Assembly (NCBI GenBank): GCA_964195425.1
Contig: CAXMOM010000058.1
Coordinates: 35,991 to 99,990 of the forward strand
DNA: 64,000 nt
Direction of reading: 5' to 3'
Origin: Glaciecola sp964195425
Lineage (GTDB): Bacteria; Pseudomonadota; Gammaproteobacteria; Enterobacterales; Alteromonadaceae
Shown here piece after piece: positions 1 through 9,061 of the stretch (positions are counted from its first letter, which is position 1; each line of letters starts with the position of its first letter). Both the position numbers and the translations under genes were made by a program. Under the pieces are notes generated by a model. That model did no database searches. It saw nothing but the letters and a program-made list of their open reading frames with translations, and had not been told where the DNA came from.

Positions 1-30
1 ATTGTCGCCATCTAGGAAAGGTCATAATTA

Positions 31-807
31 TTAAGAGGCTCTATTTACTAAACTAAATAAACGATAGAAGTTGTTGGTGGTATGTTCAGCCAGTTCTTCT
101 ACAGAGATCCCTTTTAGATTTGCAATAAATTTTGCTACTTCAACCACATGCTTAGGCTCATTCTTTTTGCCTCTAAACGGCACTGGGGCTAACCAAGGAG
201 AGTCAGTTTCAATTAGCAGTTTGTCTAAAGGAATTTGTTTAACGGTTTCTTGTAACTCTTTTGCTGAACTAAAGGTCACTATGCCTGATATAGAGATGTA
301 AATTCCCATTTTTATCGCTGCTTGCGCCATTTCAAGACTTTCAGTGAAACAATGCAACACGGCGCCTGTATTTATGTCGTAATGAGCATCTAAGGCCTGT
401 AAGGTGTCTTCTTGAGCACTTCTTGTATGAATGATTAGTGGTTTTTTTACGGCATTGGCAATTTTAATGTGATCAACAAAAGACTTCATTTGTACGCTAG
501 CAGTTTCTTTACTATAAAAATAATCTAGTCCCGTTTCACCTACCGCGACAACATCGCATGGCTTTGCATGCGCGAGTAAAGTATCATAATCACATACGTC
601 TTCGTTGTGTAAAGGGTGCACACCACAAGACATCGACACATGCGGATAATGACTAACCATCGACTTCATTTGAGCAAACTCTTTGACCGACACCGCAACA
701 CAGAGCATATGCTCTACTTTTGCCATCAAGGCTTGCTCTACAACCTGATCTAAATCAGGACCGCTTTTGTCTAATCTATCTAAATGACAGTGTGAATCTA
801 CAAACAC
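31..807 (-). CDS. tatD: TatD-family metal-dependent hydrolase (YcfH-like)
   Basis: This 258 aa protein is a TatD-family amidohydrolase-fold enzyme, a group of cytoplasmic metal-dependent nucleases or hydrolases. The metal-binding N-terminal motif DSHCHLD (residues 4-10), GETGLDYFY, the HTR and HCF histidines and TDSPWLAP near the C terminus are all visible, and the length is typical. It is the last gene of the yceD-to-tatD cluster, directly after holB, as in E. coli where ycfH follows holB. The family assignment is firm. The physiological substrate of this YcfH-type member is not settled by sequence, so the symbol is a family label. Confidence 0.93.
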   Translation of the reverse strand: MFVDSHCHLDRLDKSGPDLDQVVEQALMAKVEHMLCVAVSVKEFAQMKSMVSHYPHVSMSCGVHPLHNEDVCDYDTLLAHAKPCDVVAVGETGLDYFYSKETASVQMKSFVDHIKIANAVKKPLIIHTRSAQEDTLQALDAHYDINTGAVLHCFTESLEMAQAAIKMGIYISISGIVTFSSAKELQETVKQIPLDKLLIETDSPWLAPVPFRGKKNEPKHVVEVAKFIANLKGISVEELAEHTTNNFYRLFSLVNRAS

Positions 808-862
808 AATTACCTCTTTTTATTTGTTTAAACATCAGGTGCTGAGCTACTTTAAAATACGC

Positions 863-1795
863 TTAACGAATAAGCGATGCTACTTTAAATTTGTGGAGTA
901 TCTGTTGCAGAATAAGGCTTTTATTTATACCCGCTTGAGATATTTTTTTATTTGCTTGCTGACAATCGACTACTAAATTTTCAGCATGTTGGGTTTTTTT
1001 CAATAAAACTAGGGATTTGTCTTTTTGCGCTATAAAGGCATCTTCCATACAGCTTTTATAAAATAAGACCGCCTTTTGATACGTCCACAAAAGTACTAAG
1101 CTGGCCTCTGTTTTACATTTTTCAGCTAGCAAAAGTTCACTGGTACGCCCATGTAATAAATGTTCGATGTCTTCACAAAAAGCCGCATAATTTGCCGTGT
1201 CGTTATTTAAAGCTGATAAATAATCAATAGGTGATCCTGAAAATGCCATCAGTCCTTCTTCACTTACCGGCACATTAGTTTGGGACGCTAACCAAGCTAA
1301 GCTGTTATCAATGCTTGGCAATGATAGCCTAATCTTTTCACAGCGGCTTGTTATAGTTGCTAGAAGCGAATTGGGTTTAGTACTAGTAAGCAGTAAATAA
1401 GTATTTTTATTAGGTTCTTCAAGGGTTTTTAACAAAGAATTACTCGCAGCCTCGGTCATACTTTCGATATTCTCGATAATAACTACTTTGTTGCCCAACA
1501 TTTGCGATGTTGTTGTCACATATTCAGATACTTGTCTTATTAAATCGACCCCTATACTCGGTTTGTCAGACACCACATACATCATATCTGGATGAGATTT
1601 AGCTTCAAATAATTTGCAGGCTTTACAGGTACCACAAGCTTTTTTGGTAGAGCAAAGGAGTGATTTAACCATTTTTTCAATCATTTGCCCCTCACCTACG
1701 CCCTGATCCGCAACAAACAATAAGCCATGATGTAATTGCTGAGTACTCGCTCGTTGCTGCAATTGTTCAAAAACAGGTACTAACCAAGGATACAT
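863..1795 (-). CDS. holB: DNA polymerase III subunit delta' (clamp loader)
   Basis: This 310 aa protein is delta' of the DNA polymerase III clamp loader, which helps open the beta clamp and place it on DNA. The N-terminal AAA+ region has the zinc-binding cysteine cluster CSTKKACGTCKAC (about residues 48-60). The position of a P-loop reads ADQGVGEGQM and lacks GKS/T, as expected because delta' does not hydrolyse ATP. The sensor-region motif SLLKTLEEP is present. The stop abuts no gap with tmk upstream: the ATG follows the tmk stop directly, indicating translational coupling in the conserved pabC-mltG-tmk-holB order. Confidence 0.95.
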   Translation of the reverse strand: MYPWLVPVFEQLQQRASTQQLHHGLLFVADQGVGEGQMIEKMVKSLLCSTKKACGTCKACKLFEAKSHPDMMYVVSDKPSIGVDLIRQVSEYVTTTSQMLGNKVVIIENIESMTEAASNSLLKTLEEPNKNTYLLLTSTKPNSLLATITSRCEKIRLSLPSIDNSLAWLASQTNVPVSEEGLMAFSGSPIDYLSALNNDTANYAAFCEDIEHLLHGRTSELLLAEKCKTEASLVLLWTYQKAVLFYKSCMEDAFIAQKDKSLVLLKKTQHAENLVVDCQQANKKISQAGINKSLILQQILHKFKVASLIR

Positions 1796-2434
1796 TTACT
1801 GTTCACCTTTTGTTGCGTAATACCAACTTTTAAGAGCATACAGTGCATCTTCTTTTACTTTATTTGCGTTATTCCCTGCATCAATAATTGCCACATTATC
1901 AAGTAAAGCAACCTGCTCTAAATAGGTTTCCCTAGCGCGTTCAAAAAAAGCCAAACCAGCTAGTTCTATACGATCTAGTGCGCCTCGGCCTTTTGCTCGG
2001 GCTAAACCAACACTAGGCTCAATGTCCAAATAAAGCGTAAAGTCTGGCGTAAAATCGCCTAAGGTTAACTGTTTTAGCTGCTGTAAATTCTCTAATGGGA
2101 CCTGCCTGCCGCCGCCTTGGTATGCGACTGAAGATAAATCATGCCTGTCACCAATCACAAATGTATTATTAGCCAGTGCGGGTAAAATAATATTATGAAC
2201 AAGTTGACTCCTAGCCGCATACATAAGCAACAATTCAGTTTCTTGGGTAACTGTTTCATTCTCCCAAGTATGTTTTACACAATCTCTAATTGCCTCTGCC
2301 ATGGGCGTGCCGCCTGGTTCCCGCGTACAAATCACATTATGACCTAAATCGGTGAAAAAGTTTTCAAGCGCATTGATGACTGTACTTTTACCAGCACCTT
2401 CCAAACCTTCTATTACAACAAATGCTGCTTTCAT
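1796..2434 (-). CDS. tmk: Thymidylate kinase
   Basis: This 212 aa kinase phosphorylates dTMP to dTDP with ATP. Visible motifs are the P-loop GLEGAGKST (about residues 9-17), TREPGGTP, the DRHDLSSVAYQGGGR substrate region and the LID-like stretch ARAKGRGALDRIE. Bacterial family members are of this size. Its start overlaps the mltG stop by 4 nt and it ends immediately before holB, so the three genes are translationally coupled. Confidence 0.97.
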   Translation of the reverse strand: MKAAFVVIEGLEGAGKSTVINALENFFTDLGHNVICTREPGGTPMAEAIRDCVKHTWENETVTQETELLLMYAARSQLVHNIILPALANNTFVIGDRHDLSSVAYQGGGRQVPLENLQQLKQLTLGDFTPDFTLYLDIEPSVGLARAKGRGALDRIELAGLAFFERARETYLEQVALLDNVAIIDAGNNANKVKEDALYALKSWYYATKGEQ

Positions 2435-3489
2435 TGCGTCCCTTTGTCATTTTTATCTACATTATTACGTTGTCGTTGAACCAAATATTCTCTAACCGCT
2501 CTGTTATGGTCTTTTAAGTTCGTCGAAAATTGATGACCGCCATTGCCAGTTGCTACAAAATAGACAGAATCGGTTAAGGCCGGAAATAAGGCCGCTTGAA
2601 TAGACGCTTTATTTGGCATTGCGATGGGTGTAATTGGCAAGCCCTTAATAACATACGTATTGTAGGGCGTAGGCGTACGTAAGTGCTTGGCCGTAATATT
2701 ACCATCATAACTATCTCCAATGCCGTATATTACGGTTGGGTCTGTTTGCAGACGCATGTTATTGTTCAGGCGGTTCACAAATACGCCGGCTATTTCTGTG
2801 CGCTCAGACTCCACAGCCGTTTCTTTTTCTATTATAGAGGCAAGTATTAACGCTTCATACTGCGAATTTATGGGTATATCAGCAAAGCGCGAAGGCCATA
2901 CATCTTGTAAATAAGTTTGCATGGCAAGTAAAGCGCGTTTTAAAATATCGACACTACTAGTACCGTACGTATAAAAATAAGTATCGGGCAACAAACATCC
3001 TTCGATACTAGAATATTTATTAGTGCAAAATTCATAGTCAATAGCGGCCAATGTTCCATATAACTCATCTTTATTAGCGATGTTGTGGAAAACGCCTTGC
3101 GCTTGAGACAGTGCTTTAATCCACTGCCCGATAGTTTGTCCTTCAATGAGTGCCACACTAAATTGCTTAACTTGTCCCTTAGTCAGTAAACTTAAGACTT
3201 CGACTAATCTAACATTTGCAGGTAACTCATAGACACCAGATTGAATTCTTCGGAATTCAGGATTAAACTGTAACCAGATCTTAAAGCTGAAGCGGTCAAT
3301 TTTTCCAAATTGCGCTAAGTTGTCTATGACTTGATATAAACTTGTACCTTTTGCCACTTCAAACTCAATCGCACTGTTTGTATCTAGGCTTAACGTTTCA
3401 ATGTTATTGATTTTGTTCCATATAAGTGCCCCAGAAGCGGCCAAGACCAACAGCGAAAACATCAGCAATACTAGGATTACTTTTTGCAT
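2431..3489 (-). CDS. mltG: Endolytic murein transglycosylase MltG
   Basis: This 352 aa protein is MltG (YceG), an inner-membrane lytic transglycosylase that cleaves nascent peptidoglycan and acts as a chain-length terminase. One N-terminal membrane segment (about residues 4-26) precedes a periplasmic region with a LysM-like subdomain. The YceG catalytic block shows ASIIEKETA, whose glutamate is the family catalytic residue, and later TPYNTY and PIAMPNKASIQAAL. It lies between pabC and tmk, one base from the pabC stop and overlapping tmk by 4 nt, the conserved arrangement. Confidence 0.95.
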   Translation of the reverse strand: MQKVILVLLMFSLLVLAASGALIWNKINNIETLSLDTNSAIEFEVAKGTSLYQVIDNLAQFGKIDRFSFKIWLQFNPEFRRIQSGVYELPANVRLVEVLSLLTKGQVKQFSVALIEGQTIGQWIKALSQAQGVFHNIANKDELYGTLAAIDYEFCTNKYSSIEGCLLPDTYFYTYGTSSVDILKRALLAMQTYLQDVWPSRFADIPINSQYEALILASIIEKETAVESERTEIAGVFVNRLNNNMRLQTDPTVIYGIGDSYDGNITAKHLRTPTPYNTYVIKGLPITPIAMPNKASIQAALFPALTDSVYFVATGNGGHQFSTNLKDHNRAVREYLVQRQRNNVDKNDKGTQ

Positions 3490-3490
3490 A

Positions 3491-4465
3491 TTACTCCTCT
3501 AGCCTTACACTTTGTTGCATGCTGACCCAATCATAAAGACTGCCAGCCAATGTGCTTGCGTGTGATATATCAAAACGATAAGTTTTATGATTTACCGATA
3601 TAATCGATACTGGAATAATAAACTTAATAGCGTTACAAAGGAAAATGGTATCGGCATTAAGCAGTTCAGTAAAAGGCGACTGCTTAATTTCGTACGAAAG
3701 GCCTTCATTTTCAAAAAAAGTGAGGATTGCGTTGCGCATAACACCACGAACCCCGCAGTTAATAATTTCGGGAGTAAACCAAACACCATCTTTTTGATAA
3801 AAAATATTCGCTGCCGTGGCCTCAATTATCAGCCCCTTTTGGTCACACAATATTAAATCATCACATTCATATTGCATTAACTCCCGTTTAGCTAGCACTT
3901 GCTCTAAACGGTTTAGATGTTTAATACCTGCCAAAAGAGGTTGCGAAGACAAACTCATGTTGGCCCGCTTAACACTATAATGATAGTCGTCGTTTTGAAC
4001 TTTTCTAGAATCAATGGCATTGCTTTCAAATATACTAACAACAACCGACGTACTTGGATGCTGGGGAAGCTCATAACCGCGACCACCGACGCCTCTTGAG
4101 ACAACAACTTTAACTGCATAGGCGGTATGATATTTTGTGATCATGATGCTAAGACCCAGTAATAACCATTGCTTGACGGTTTCTAAACATACATTGATAC
4201 TGAGTTTTTGACAGTCTCTTGCTAGCCTTTGAAAATGCTCCTCAAATAAAAATATAGTATCAGATTCGCCATACATAGTGGTAAAACAGCCGTCTCCATA
4301 ATTGAGTGCCCTATCTTTTAGACAATCTTTAGTAAACAGTCCCTGCTGTGGTGCTACGTAGAAATCAACAATGCTCTTAAGGGCTGCTTGCAAATCATGT
4401 TCAGCATCTAAGGTACAAATGCTATGAGCTGATTCTGACAAATAACTGGCAATAACAATATTCAT
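3491..4465 (-). CDS. pabC: Aminodeoxychorismate lyase with N-terminal extension
   Basis: This fold-type IV PLP enzyme converts 4-amino-4-deoxychorismate to p-aminobenzoate and pyruvate for folate synthesis. The PLP lysine lies in GIKHLNRLEQVL, and FGDGCFTT-type (NYGDGCFTTMYGE) and GGRGYELP motifs are clear. The frame gives 324 aa against about 270 for E. coli PabC. Roughly the first 45 residues (to about LFTKDCLKDRALNYGDG) have no counterpart. The ATG at 4465 has no good Shine-Dalgarno at normal distance, and no later Met exists before the conserved core, so a non-ATG internal start is possible. It follows fabF after a terminator-like hairpin. Confidence 0.9.
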   Translation of the reverse strand: MNIVIASYLSESAHSICTLDAEHDLQAALKSIVDFYVAPQQGLFTKDCLKDRALNYGDGCFTTMYGESDTIFLFEEHFQRLARDCQKLSINVCLETVKQWLLLGLSIMITKYHTAYAVKVVVSRGVGGRGYELPQHPSTSVVVSIFESNAIDSRKVQNDDYHYSVKRANMSLSSQPLLAGIKHLNRLEQVLAKRELMQYECDDLILCDQKGLIIEATAANIFYQKDGVWFTPEIINCGVRGVMRNAILTFFENEGLSYEIKQSPFTELLNADTIFLCNAIKFIIPVSIISVNHKTYRFDISHASTLAGSLYDWVSMQQSVRLEE

Positions 4466-4510
4466 ACTTAGGCGACTTACGCTTATCCTTGAGCTGTTTG
4501 TGAAGGCATA

Positions 4511-4546
4511 AAAAAAGTGAAGAAAATCGAATTGACTTCTTCACTT
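4511..4546 (-). terminator. Intrinsic terminator between fabF and pabC
   Basis: On the minus strand a 10-bp stem (AAGTGAAGAA pairing with TTCTTCACTT, 4515-4524 and 4537-4546) with a 12-nt loop is followed by a run of T (A-run 4511-4516 on the plus strand). It sits in the 121-bp gap between fabF and pabC and probably ends or attenuates transcription from the fab genes before the pabC-mltG-tmk-holB-tatD part. Confidence 0.75.
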
Positions 4547-4586
4547 AATTTAACAAATTTACGCAATAAAAACGAGCTAATAGCGT

Positions 4587-5858
4587 TTATTCTTCTTTCA
4601 CGGATGACTCATTGGCAAGTAATTCTCTTGCAAACAACAAAGAACCGTTTGTTCCACCAAAACCAAATGAGTTACATAAGGCATAGTCGGCGCTAAATGG
4701 TGATGCGCCCTGTGCAACAAAATCTAGGTCACACCCTTCACCAGGGTTATCTAGATTAATTGTAGGTGGTGCGATTTGGTCGCGTAAGGCTAATATTGTA
4801 AATATAGCTTCTACAGAACCTGCAGCACCCAGTAGATGACCAATCATGGATTTTGTTGAGCTTACTTTGAGTTTGGCTGCGTTTGCACCAAATACGCTTT
4901 TAATAGCCGCAACTTCTGCAATATCGCCAGCGTGTGTTGAAGTACCGTGCGCATTTATGTAGCCAATAAGTGATTCTTGAATGTGTGCATCATTTATAGC
5001 GTTTTTCATCGCTAAGGCCGCGCCTGCACCATCAGGTGGTGGGGACGTCATATGATAAGCATCGCCGCTCATACCAAAGCCTGCTACTTCTGCATAAATT
5101 TTAGCGCCACGAGCTTTCGCATACTCATATTCTTCTAACATTATTACGCCAGCACCCTCACCCATTACAAAGCCATCTCTGTCTTTGTCCCATGGACGAC
5201 TCGCTGCCTGTGGAGAATCGTTATTAGTTGAAAGCGCTCTTGCTGAACCGAAACCAGCAAATGCTAATGGAGTAATTGTTGCTTCTGCTCCGCCCGCTAG
5301 CATGGCATCTGCATCGTTATATGCAATTGTTCGCGCCGCTATACCAATATTATGAACGCCCGTTGTACAAGCTGTCACCACATTCAAATTGGGGCCTTTA
5401 AGGCCTTCCATAATAGATAAGAAACCAGAAATCATATTGGTTATGGTAGAGGGAACAAAAAACGGCGACACTCTTCTAGGGCCACCGCTTAGTAATTTTT
5501 TGTGATTTTCTTCAATCAGCGGTAGTCCACCAATTCCGGAACCAACAGCAATGCCCACACGGCCTGCGTTTTCATCGGTAACCGTTAGGCCAGAGTCGCG
5601 CAAAGCTTGGATGCCTGCGGCAATTCCTAATTGAATGAAGCGGTCCATCTTTTTCGCTTCTTTTTTTGGAATGTAGTCTTCAACATTAAAGTCTTTAACT
5701 TCACCCGCAATTTTGGTGTTGTATTCTTGTGTATCAAAAAGCGTTACTTTGTCTATACCGCTTTTTCCGGCGAGAATATTTGACCATGTAGAATCAACGT
5801 CATTTCCCAACGGCGTAAGCATGCCAACACCGGTAACAACTACGCGACGTTTCGTCAA
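4587..5858 (-). CDS. fabF: 3-oxoacyl-ACP synthase II
   Basis: This 423 aa condensing enzyme elongates acyl-ACP with malonyl-ACP in type II fatty-acid synthesis and sets the long-chain and unsaturated branch. The nucleophile is Cys164 in VTACTTGVHNIG. The two histidines lie in NAHGTSTHAGD and SMIGHLLGAAGSVEA, and the C-terminal NSFGFGGTNGSL is intact. The tail is about 10 residues longer than in E. coli. It follows acpP, with a hairpin in the 78-bp spacer that could uncouple expression of the two. Confidence 0.97.
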   Translation of the reverse strand: MTKRRVVVTGVGMLTPLGNDVDSTWSNILAGKSGIDKVTLFDTQEYNTKIAGEVKDFNVEDYIPKKEAKKMDRFIQLGIAAGIQALRDSGLTVTDENAGRVGIAVGSGIGGLPLIEENHKKLLSGGPRRVSPFFVPSTITNMISGFLSIMEGLKGPNLNVVTACTTGVHNIGIAARTIAYNDADAMLAGGAEATITPLAFAGFGSARALSTNNDSPQAASRPWDKDRDGFVMGEGAGVIMLEEYEYAKARGAKIYAEVAGFGMSGDAYHMTSPPPDGAGAALAMKNAINDAHIQESLIGYINAHGTSTHAGDIAEVAAIKSVFGANAAKLKVSSTKSMIGHLLGAAGSVEAIFTILALRDQIAPPTINLDNPGEGCDLDFVAQGASPFSADYALCNSFGFGGTNGSLLFARELLANESSVKEE

Positions 5859-5890
5859 AATAGCCTCCTAATACAAATATAATCTAAAGC

Positions 5891-5923
5891 AACAAAAAAA
5901 AACGGCCCACGAAGAGCCGTTTT
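5891..5923 (-). terminator. Hairpin terminator/attenuator between acpP and fabF
   Basis: On the minus strand AAAACGGC (rc of 5916-5923) pairs with GCCGTTTT (rc of 5899-5906) around a 9-nt loop and is followed by a T-run (A-run 5894-5902 on the plus strand). It lies 14 nt after the acpP stop. Very high acpP expression relative to fabF is known in enterics, and a partial terminator here would give the same imbalance (inference). Confidence 0.75.
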
Positions 5924-5936
5924 CTCGAAAACTGTC

Positions 5937-6176
5937 TTACGCGTCGTTATTAGCGTTGATGTAATCGATAGCAGATTGAACTGTTGTAATTTTTTCTGCT
6001 TCTTCATCAGGGATTTCAGTATCGAACTCTTCTTCAAGAGCCATTACCAATTCCACTGTATCTAGCGAATCTGCACCTAAATCATCAACAAATGAGGCTT
6101 CTGATTTCACTTCATCTTCTTTGACGCCTAATTGCTCAATAATTATTTTTCTTACGCGTTCTTCTATGTTACTCAT
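5937..6176 (-). CDS. acpP: Acyl carrier protein
   Basis: This 79 aa acidic protein carries growing acyl chains on a 4'-phosphopantetheine arm attached to Ser37 in the motif DDLGADSLDTVE. Length and sequence match the E. coli-type AcpP. The start has a good Shine-Dalgarno (AAGGAA, 7-8 nt upstream). The 188-bp gap to fabG contains a candidate promoter of its own. Confidence 0.98.
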   Translation of the reverse strand: MSNIEERVRKIIIEQLGVKEDEVKSEASFVDDLGADSLDTVELVMALEEEFDTEIPDEEAEKITTVQSAIDYINANNDA

Positions 6177-6218
6177 ATTACAGGATTCCTTTATATACCT
6201 TAAAAAATTAGCGTGGAT

Positions 6219-6247
6219 AGTTTATTGACCTTATCCCTGCCATGCAA
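6219..6247 (-). promoter_or_regulatory. Candidate acpP promoter
   Basis: On the minus strand TTGCAT (rc of 6242-6247) and TAAACT (rc of 6219-6224) are separated by exactly 17 bp, a moderate sigma70 match about 40 bp upstream of the acpP start. A second weaker TTGACC lies further upstream. It is consistent with separate high-level transcription of acpP, but is a pattern match only. Confidence 0.4.
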
Positions 6248-6364
6248 GCTTAACCGGCTAATTAATGCGTGGTCAAACCACATACACATTTATTATTGGC
6301 TAAAAATTCGTTTGTATCAACTGTATTTTGGGACTTTTTTACTATTAATCAATCATACATTGAT

Positions 6365-7102
6365 CTAGCCCATGTGCATACCACCATTCACATGAATGGT
6401 CTCTCCGGTGATATATGCGGCAGAGTCAGAACATAAAAACGCCACCGTGGCTGCAATTTCTTTAGGATCACCTAGTCTATTTGCAGGAATATCTTTAAAA
6501 ATTACGGTTTTTTGTTCATCAGTTAAGCCGCGGGTCATATCGGTGTCAATAAAGCCAGGAGCAACTACATTAACCGTAATGCCCCTTGAGGCTATTTCTC
6601 GAGCCATTGATTTACTAAAACCAATAACTGCTGCCTTTGCTGCTGCATAATTAGCCTGGCCACCGTTACCGGTCGAACCAACTACCGAACCAATCGATAC
6701 TATACGTCCATTTTTCTTTTTCATCATGCCGCGCATAACTGCTTTTGACAGTTTAAAAACAGAGGTCAAATTCGTATGCAGAATATCGTTCCACTCGTCG
6801 TCTTTCATACGCATGATAAGATTATCGCGGGTAATTCCCGCGTTATTTATGAGTAAATCAATACTCCCAAACTTTTCAGTGATGGCAGCGATAGTTGCGG
6901 TTAATTCTTCATCAATAGTTACGTTTAAGCGCATACCAATACCCGAATCACCTAAGTAGTCAGAAATAGCATCAGCACCATTATCGCTGGTAGCGGTTCC
7001 TACTACGGTCGCGCCTAAACTCGCAAGCTGTTGTGCGATAGCTTTACCAATACCACGACTCGCTCCAGTTACTAGCGCGACTTTTCCAGTTAATTCAAAC
7101 AT
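6365..7102 (-). CDS. fabG: 3-oxoacyl-ACP reductase
   Basis: This 245 aa short-chain dehydrogenase reduces 3-oxoacyl-ACP with NADPH in the fatty-acid elongation cycle. The cofactor motif GASRGIG (residues 14-20), NNAG (about 87-90), the catalytic serine in SIGSVVG and the YxxxK pair in NYAAAKA are present, and the C terminus VNGGMHMG is typical. It lies between fabD and acpP as in E. coli. Confidence 0.97.
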   Translation of the reverse strand: MFELTGKVALVTGASRGIGKAIAQQLASLGATVVGTATSDNGADAISDYLGDSGIGMRLNVTIDEELTATIAAITEKFGSIDLLINNAGITRDNLIMRMKDDEWNDILHTNLTSVFKLSKAVMRGMMKKKNGRIVSIGSVVGSTGNGGQANYAAAKAAVIGFSKSMAREIASRGITVNVVAPGFIDTDMTRGLTDEQKTVIFKDIPANRLGDPKEIAATVAFLCSDSAAYITGETIHVNGGMHMG

Positions 7103-7148
7103 AGTTTTCCTTTATACTAATTCTATATTTACATAAATAGTAAACGCG

Positions 7149-8066
7149 CTATTGAATATCCTCAGGACTATTCATTTTTCGCGTCGCTACACTTTTATCT
7201 ATGCGCCTTGTTAAACCCGTTAGTACTTTACCAGGACCTACTTCTACAATTTCAGTTACGCCTTGTGCAATTAAATATTGCACACTTTCAGACCATCGAA
7301 CAGGTAAGTAGATTTGACGTACTAAGGCTTCTTTTATTTTATCAACATTGTCATTAACGACTACATCAACATTATTAACAATAGGCGCAGTGGCTGGTTT
7401 AAATTGAATAGCGCTTAATAAGGTTTCTAGCTTTTCACCAGCGCCTTTCATTAACGCACAATGGCACGGTACACTTATTGGTAAAGGCAACGCTCGCTTT
7501 GCGCCGGCTTCTTTTAGCGCAACGGCTGCGGCATCTGTTGCGGCTTTACTACCTGCAATAACCACTTGACCCGGCGAATTATAGTTAACAGGAGAAACAA
7601 CTTGCTTAGTTTGGGCTGCGATTTTCGCGCAAACAGTAGCAATGGTATCGTCATCTAAGCCAATAATCGCATACATTGCACCATCACTTGGCGCAACCGC
7701 CTGTTGCATAAACTGTCCACGAGCTTGGACTAACTTTACCCCAGCACCTAATCCAATAACATTTGTCGCAACTAGGGCGGTATATTCGCCTAGGCTATGC
7801 CCTGCATAAAAGTCTGGTGTGAATTCAGTTTCAGCTCTTAGCACACTTAAACAAGCAATGCCCGCAGTTAGCAATACTGGTTGCGTAATTTCGGTTTGAT
7901 TAAGTCGTCCGTCATCAGATTGAGTGACGTTCCATACGTCATATCCAAGGGCGTCTGAGGCCTCTTCGAATACAGTTTTCACCAAACTAAAATCTTTGGC
8001 TAGTTCGGCTAACATACCCACCGATTGACTTCCCTGACCTGGGAACACACATGCTAATTTACTCAT
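7149..8066 (-). CDS. fabD: Malonyl-CoA:ACP transacylase
   Basis: This 305 aa enzyme loads malonyl groups from CoA onto ACP. The N-terminal FPGQGSQ, the nucleophile Ser91 in GHSLGEY, the histidine in SVPCHCALM and the C-terminal EVGPGKVLTGL are all visible. Length is standard. It sits between fabH and fabG with short spacers (30 and 46 bp). Confidence 0.97.
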   Translation of the reverse strand: MSKLACVFPGQGSQSVGMLAELAKDFSLVKTVFEEASDALGYDVWNVTQSDDGRLNQTEITQPVLLTAGIACLSVLRAETEFTPDFYAGHSLGEYTALVATNVIGLGAGVKLVQARGQFMQQAVAPSDGAMYAIIGLDDDTIATVCAKIAAQTKQVVSPVNYNSPGQVVIAGSKAATDAAAVALKEAGAKRALPLPISVPCHCALMKGAGEKLETLLSAIQFKPATAPIVNNVDVVVNDNVDKIKEALVRQIYLPVRWSESVQYLIAQGVTEIVEVGPGKVLTGLTRRIDKSVATRKMNSPEDIQ

Positions 8067-8096
8067 TATTAGTTCTCGTTTTTGATTATTATTTTA

Positions 8097-9056
8097 CTAA
8101 TATTTTACTAACGCCGATGCCCAGGCAAAGCCGCCGCCAAAAGCCTCTAGTAGTAAATTTTGGCCTCGTTTGATGCGTCCATCTCTAATGGCAATGTCTA
8201 AGGCCGTTGGTACAGTTGCGGCTGATGTATTACCGTATTTTTCCAAAATCAATACTACTTGATCAAGTGACATATCTAATTTTTTTGCAGTCGCTTTAAT
8301 AATCCGAAAGTTTGCTTGATGAGGCACAAGCCAATCTAAGTCAGATTTCACCATGTCATTAGCATGAAGCGTTTGTTCAACAATTTCACTAAGCTTATTA
8401 ACTGCGACTTTAAACACTTCATTACCTTTCATAGCTCCCCAATTTTCGTGGACAGAAGCTTCATCGCCACGCGTTGGGTTACCCACACGCAATAAATCCG
8501 AATATGAACCTGCCGCATTAATGTGGGTAGATAATATACCGGGTTCTTCACTGGCTTCTATAATAGTAGCGCCTGCACCATCGCCGAATAAAATGATCAT
8601 AGAACGATCTTTCGGGTCTATTAAGCGACTTAAACAATCGGTGCCAATAACTAAAATTCGCTTCGCCATGCCGCTTTTGATGTATTGGTCTGCAACACTT
8701 AGCGCGTAGCAGTAACCTGCACAGGCAGCTGCTATATCAAAGGCTGGAATATTATCAACTTTGAGAATTTTTTGAATTTCACAGGCCGTACTTGGTAACG
8801 CATAACGCCCGCTTGTTGTAGCACATACGATCATGTCTAAATCACTGGGTAGTAATTCTGCTGCTTCCAAGGCTTTTATTGAAGCTTCAGCACCCATTGT
8901 AGCGGAGGTTTCATCAGCGCCAATAAGTCTACGTTCTTTAATACCAGTACGATCGGTAATCCATTGATCAGACGTATCAATCATTAATTCTAGGTCAGCG
9001 TTGCTGCGAACGTCTTTTGGAAAATAGCTACCCGTGCCAATTATTCGGGAATACAT
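8097..9056 (-). CDS. fabH: 3-oxoacyl-ACP synthase III
   Basis: This 319 aa condensing enzyme starts fatty-acid synthesis by joining an acyl-CoA primer to malonyl-ACP. The catalytic triad is recognisable: Cys112 in AAACAGYCYAL, His in VPHQANFRI and Asn in YGNTSAATV. It is five bases from plsX. The branched-chain 2-oxoacid dehydrogenase at 21.8-25.7 kb could supply branched primers, but substrate preference cannot be read from this sequence. Confidence 0.97.
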   Translation of the reverse strand: MYSRIIGTGSYFPKDVRSNADLELMIDTSDQWITDRTGIKERRLIGADETSATMGAEASIKALEAAELLPSDLDMIVCATTSGRYALPSTACEIQKILKVDNIPAFDIAAACAGYCYALSVADQYIKSGMAKRILVIGTDCLSRLIDPKDRSMIILFGDGAGATIIEASEEPGILSTHINAAGSYSDLLRVGNPTRGDEASVHENWGAMKGNEVFKVAVNKLSEIVEQTLHANDMVKSDLDWLVPHQANFRIIKATAKKLDMSLDQVVLILEKYGNTSAATVPTALDIAIRDGRIKRGQNLLLEAFGGGFAWASALVKY

Positions 9057-9061
9057 ATTGA

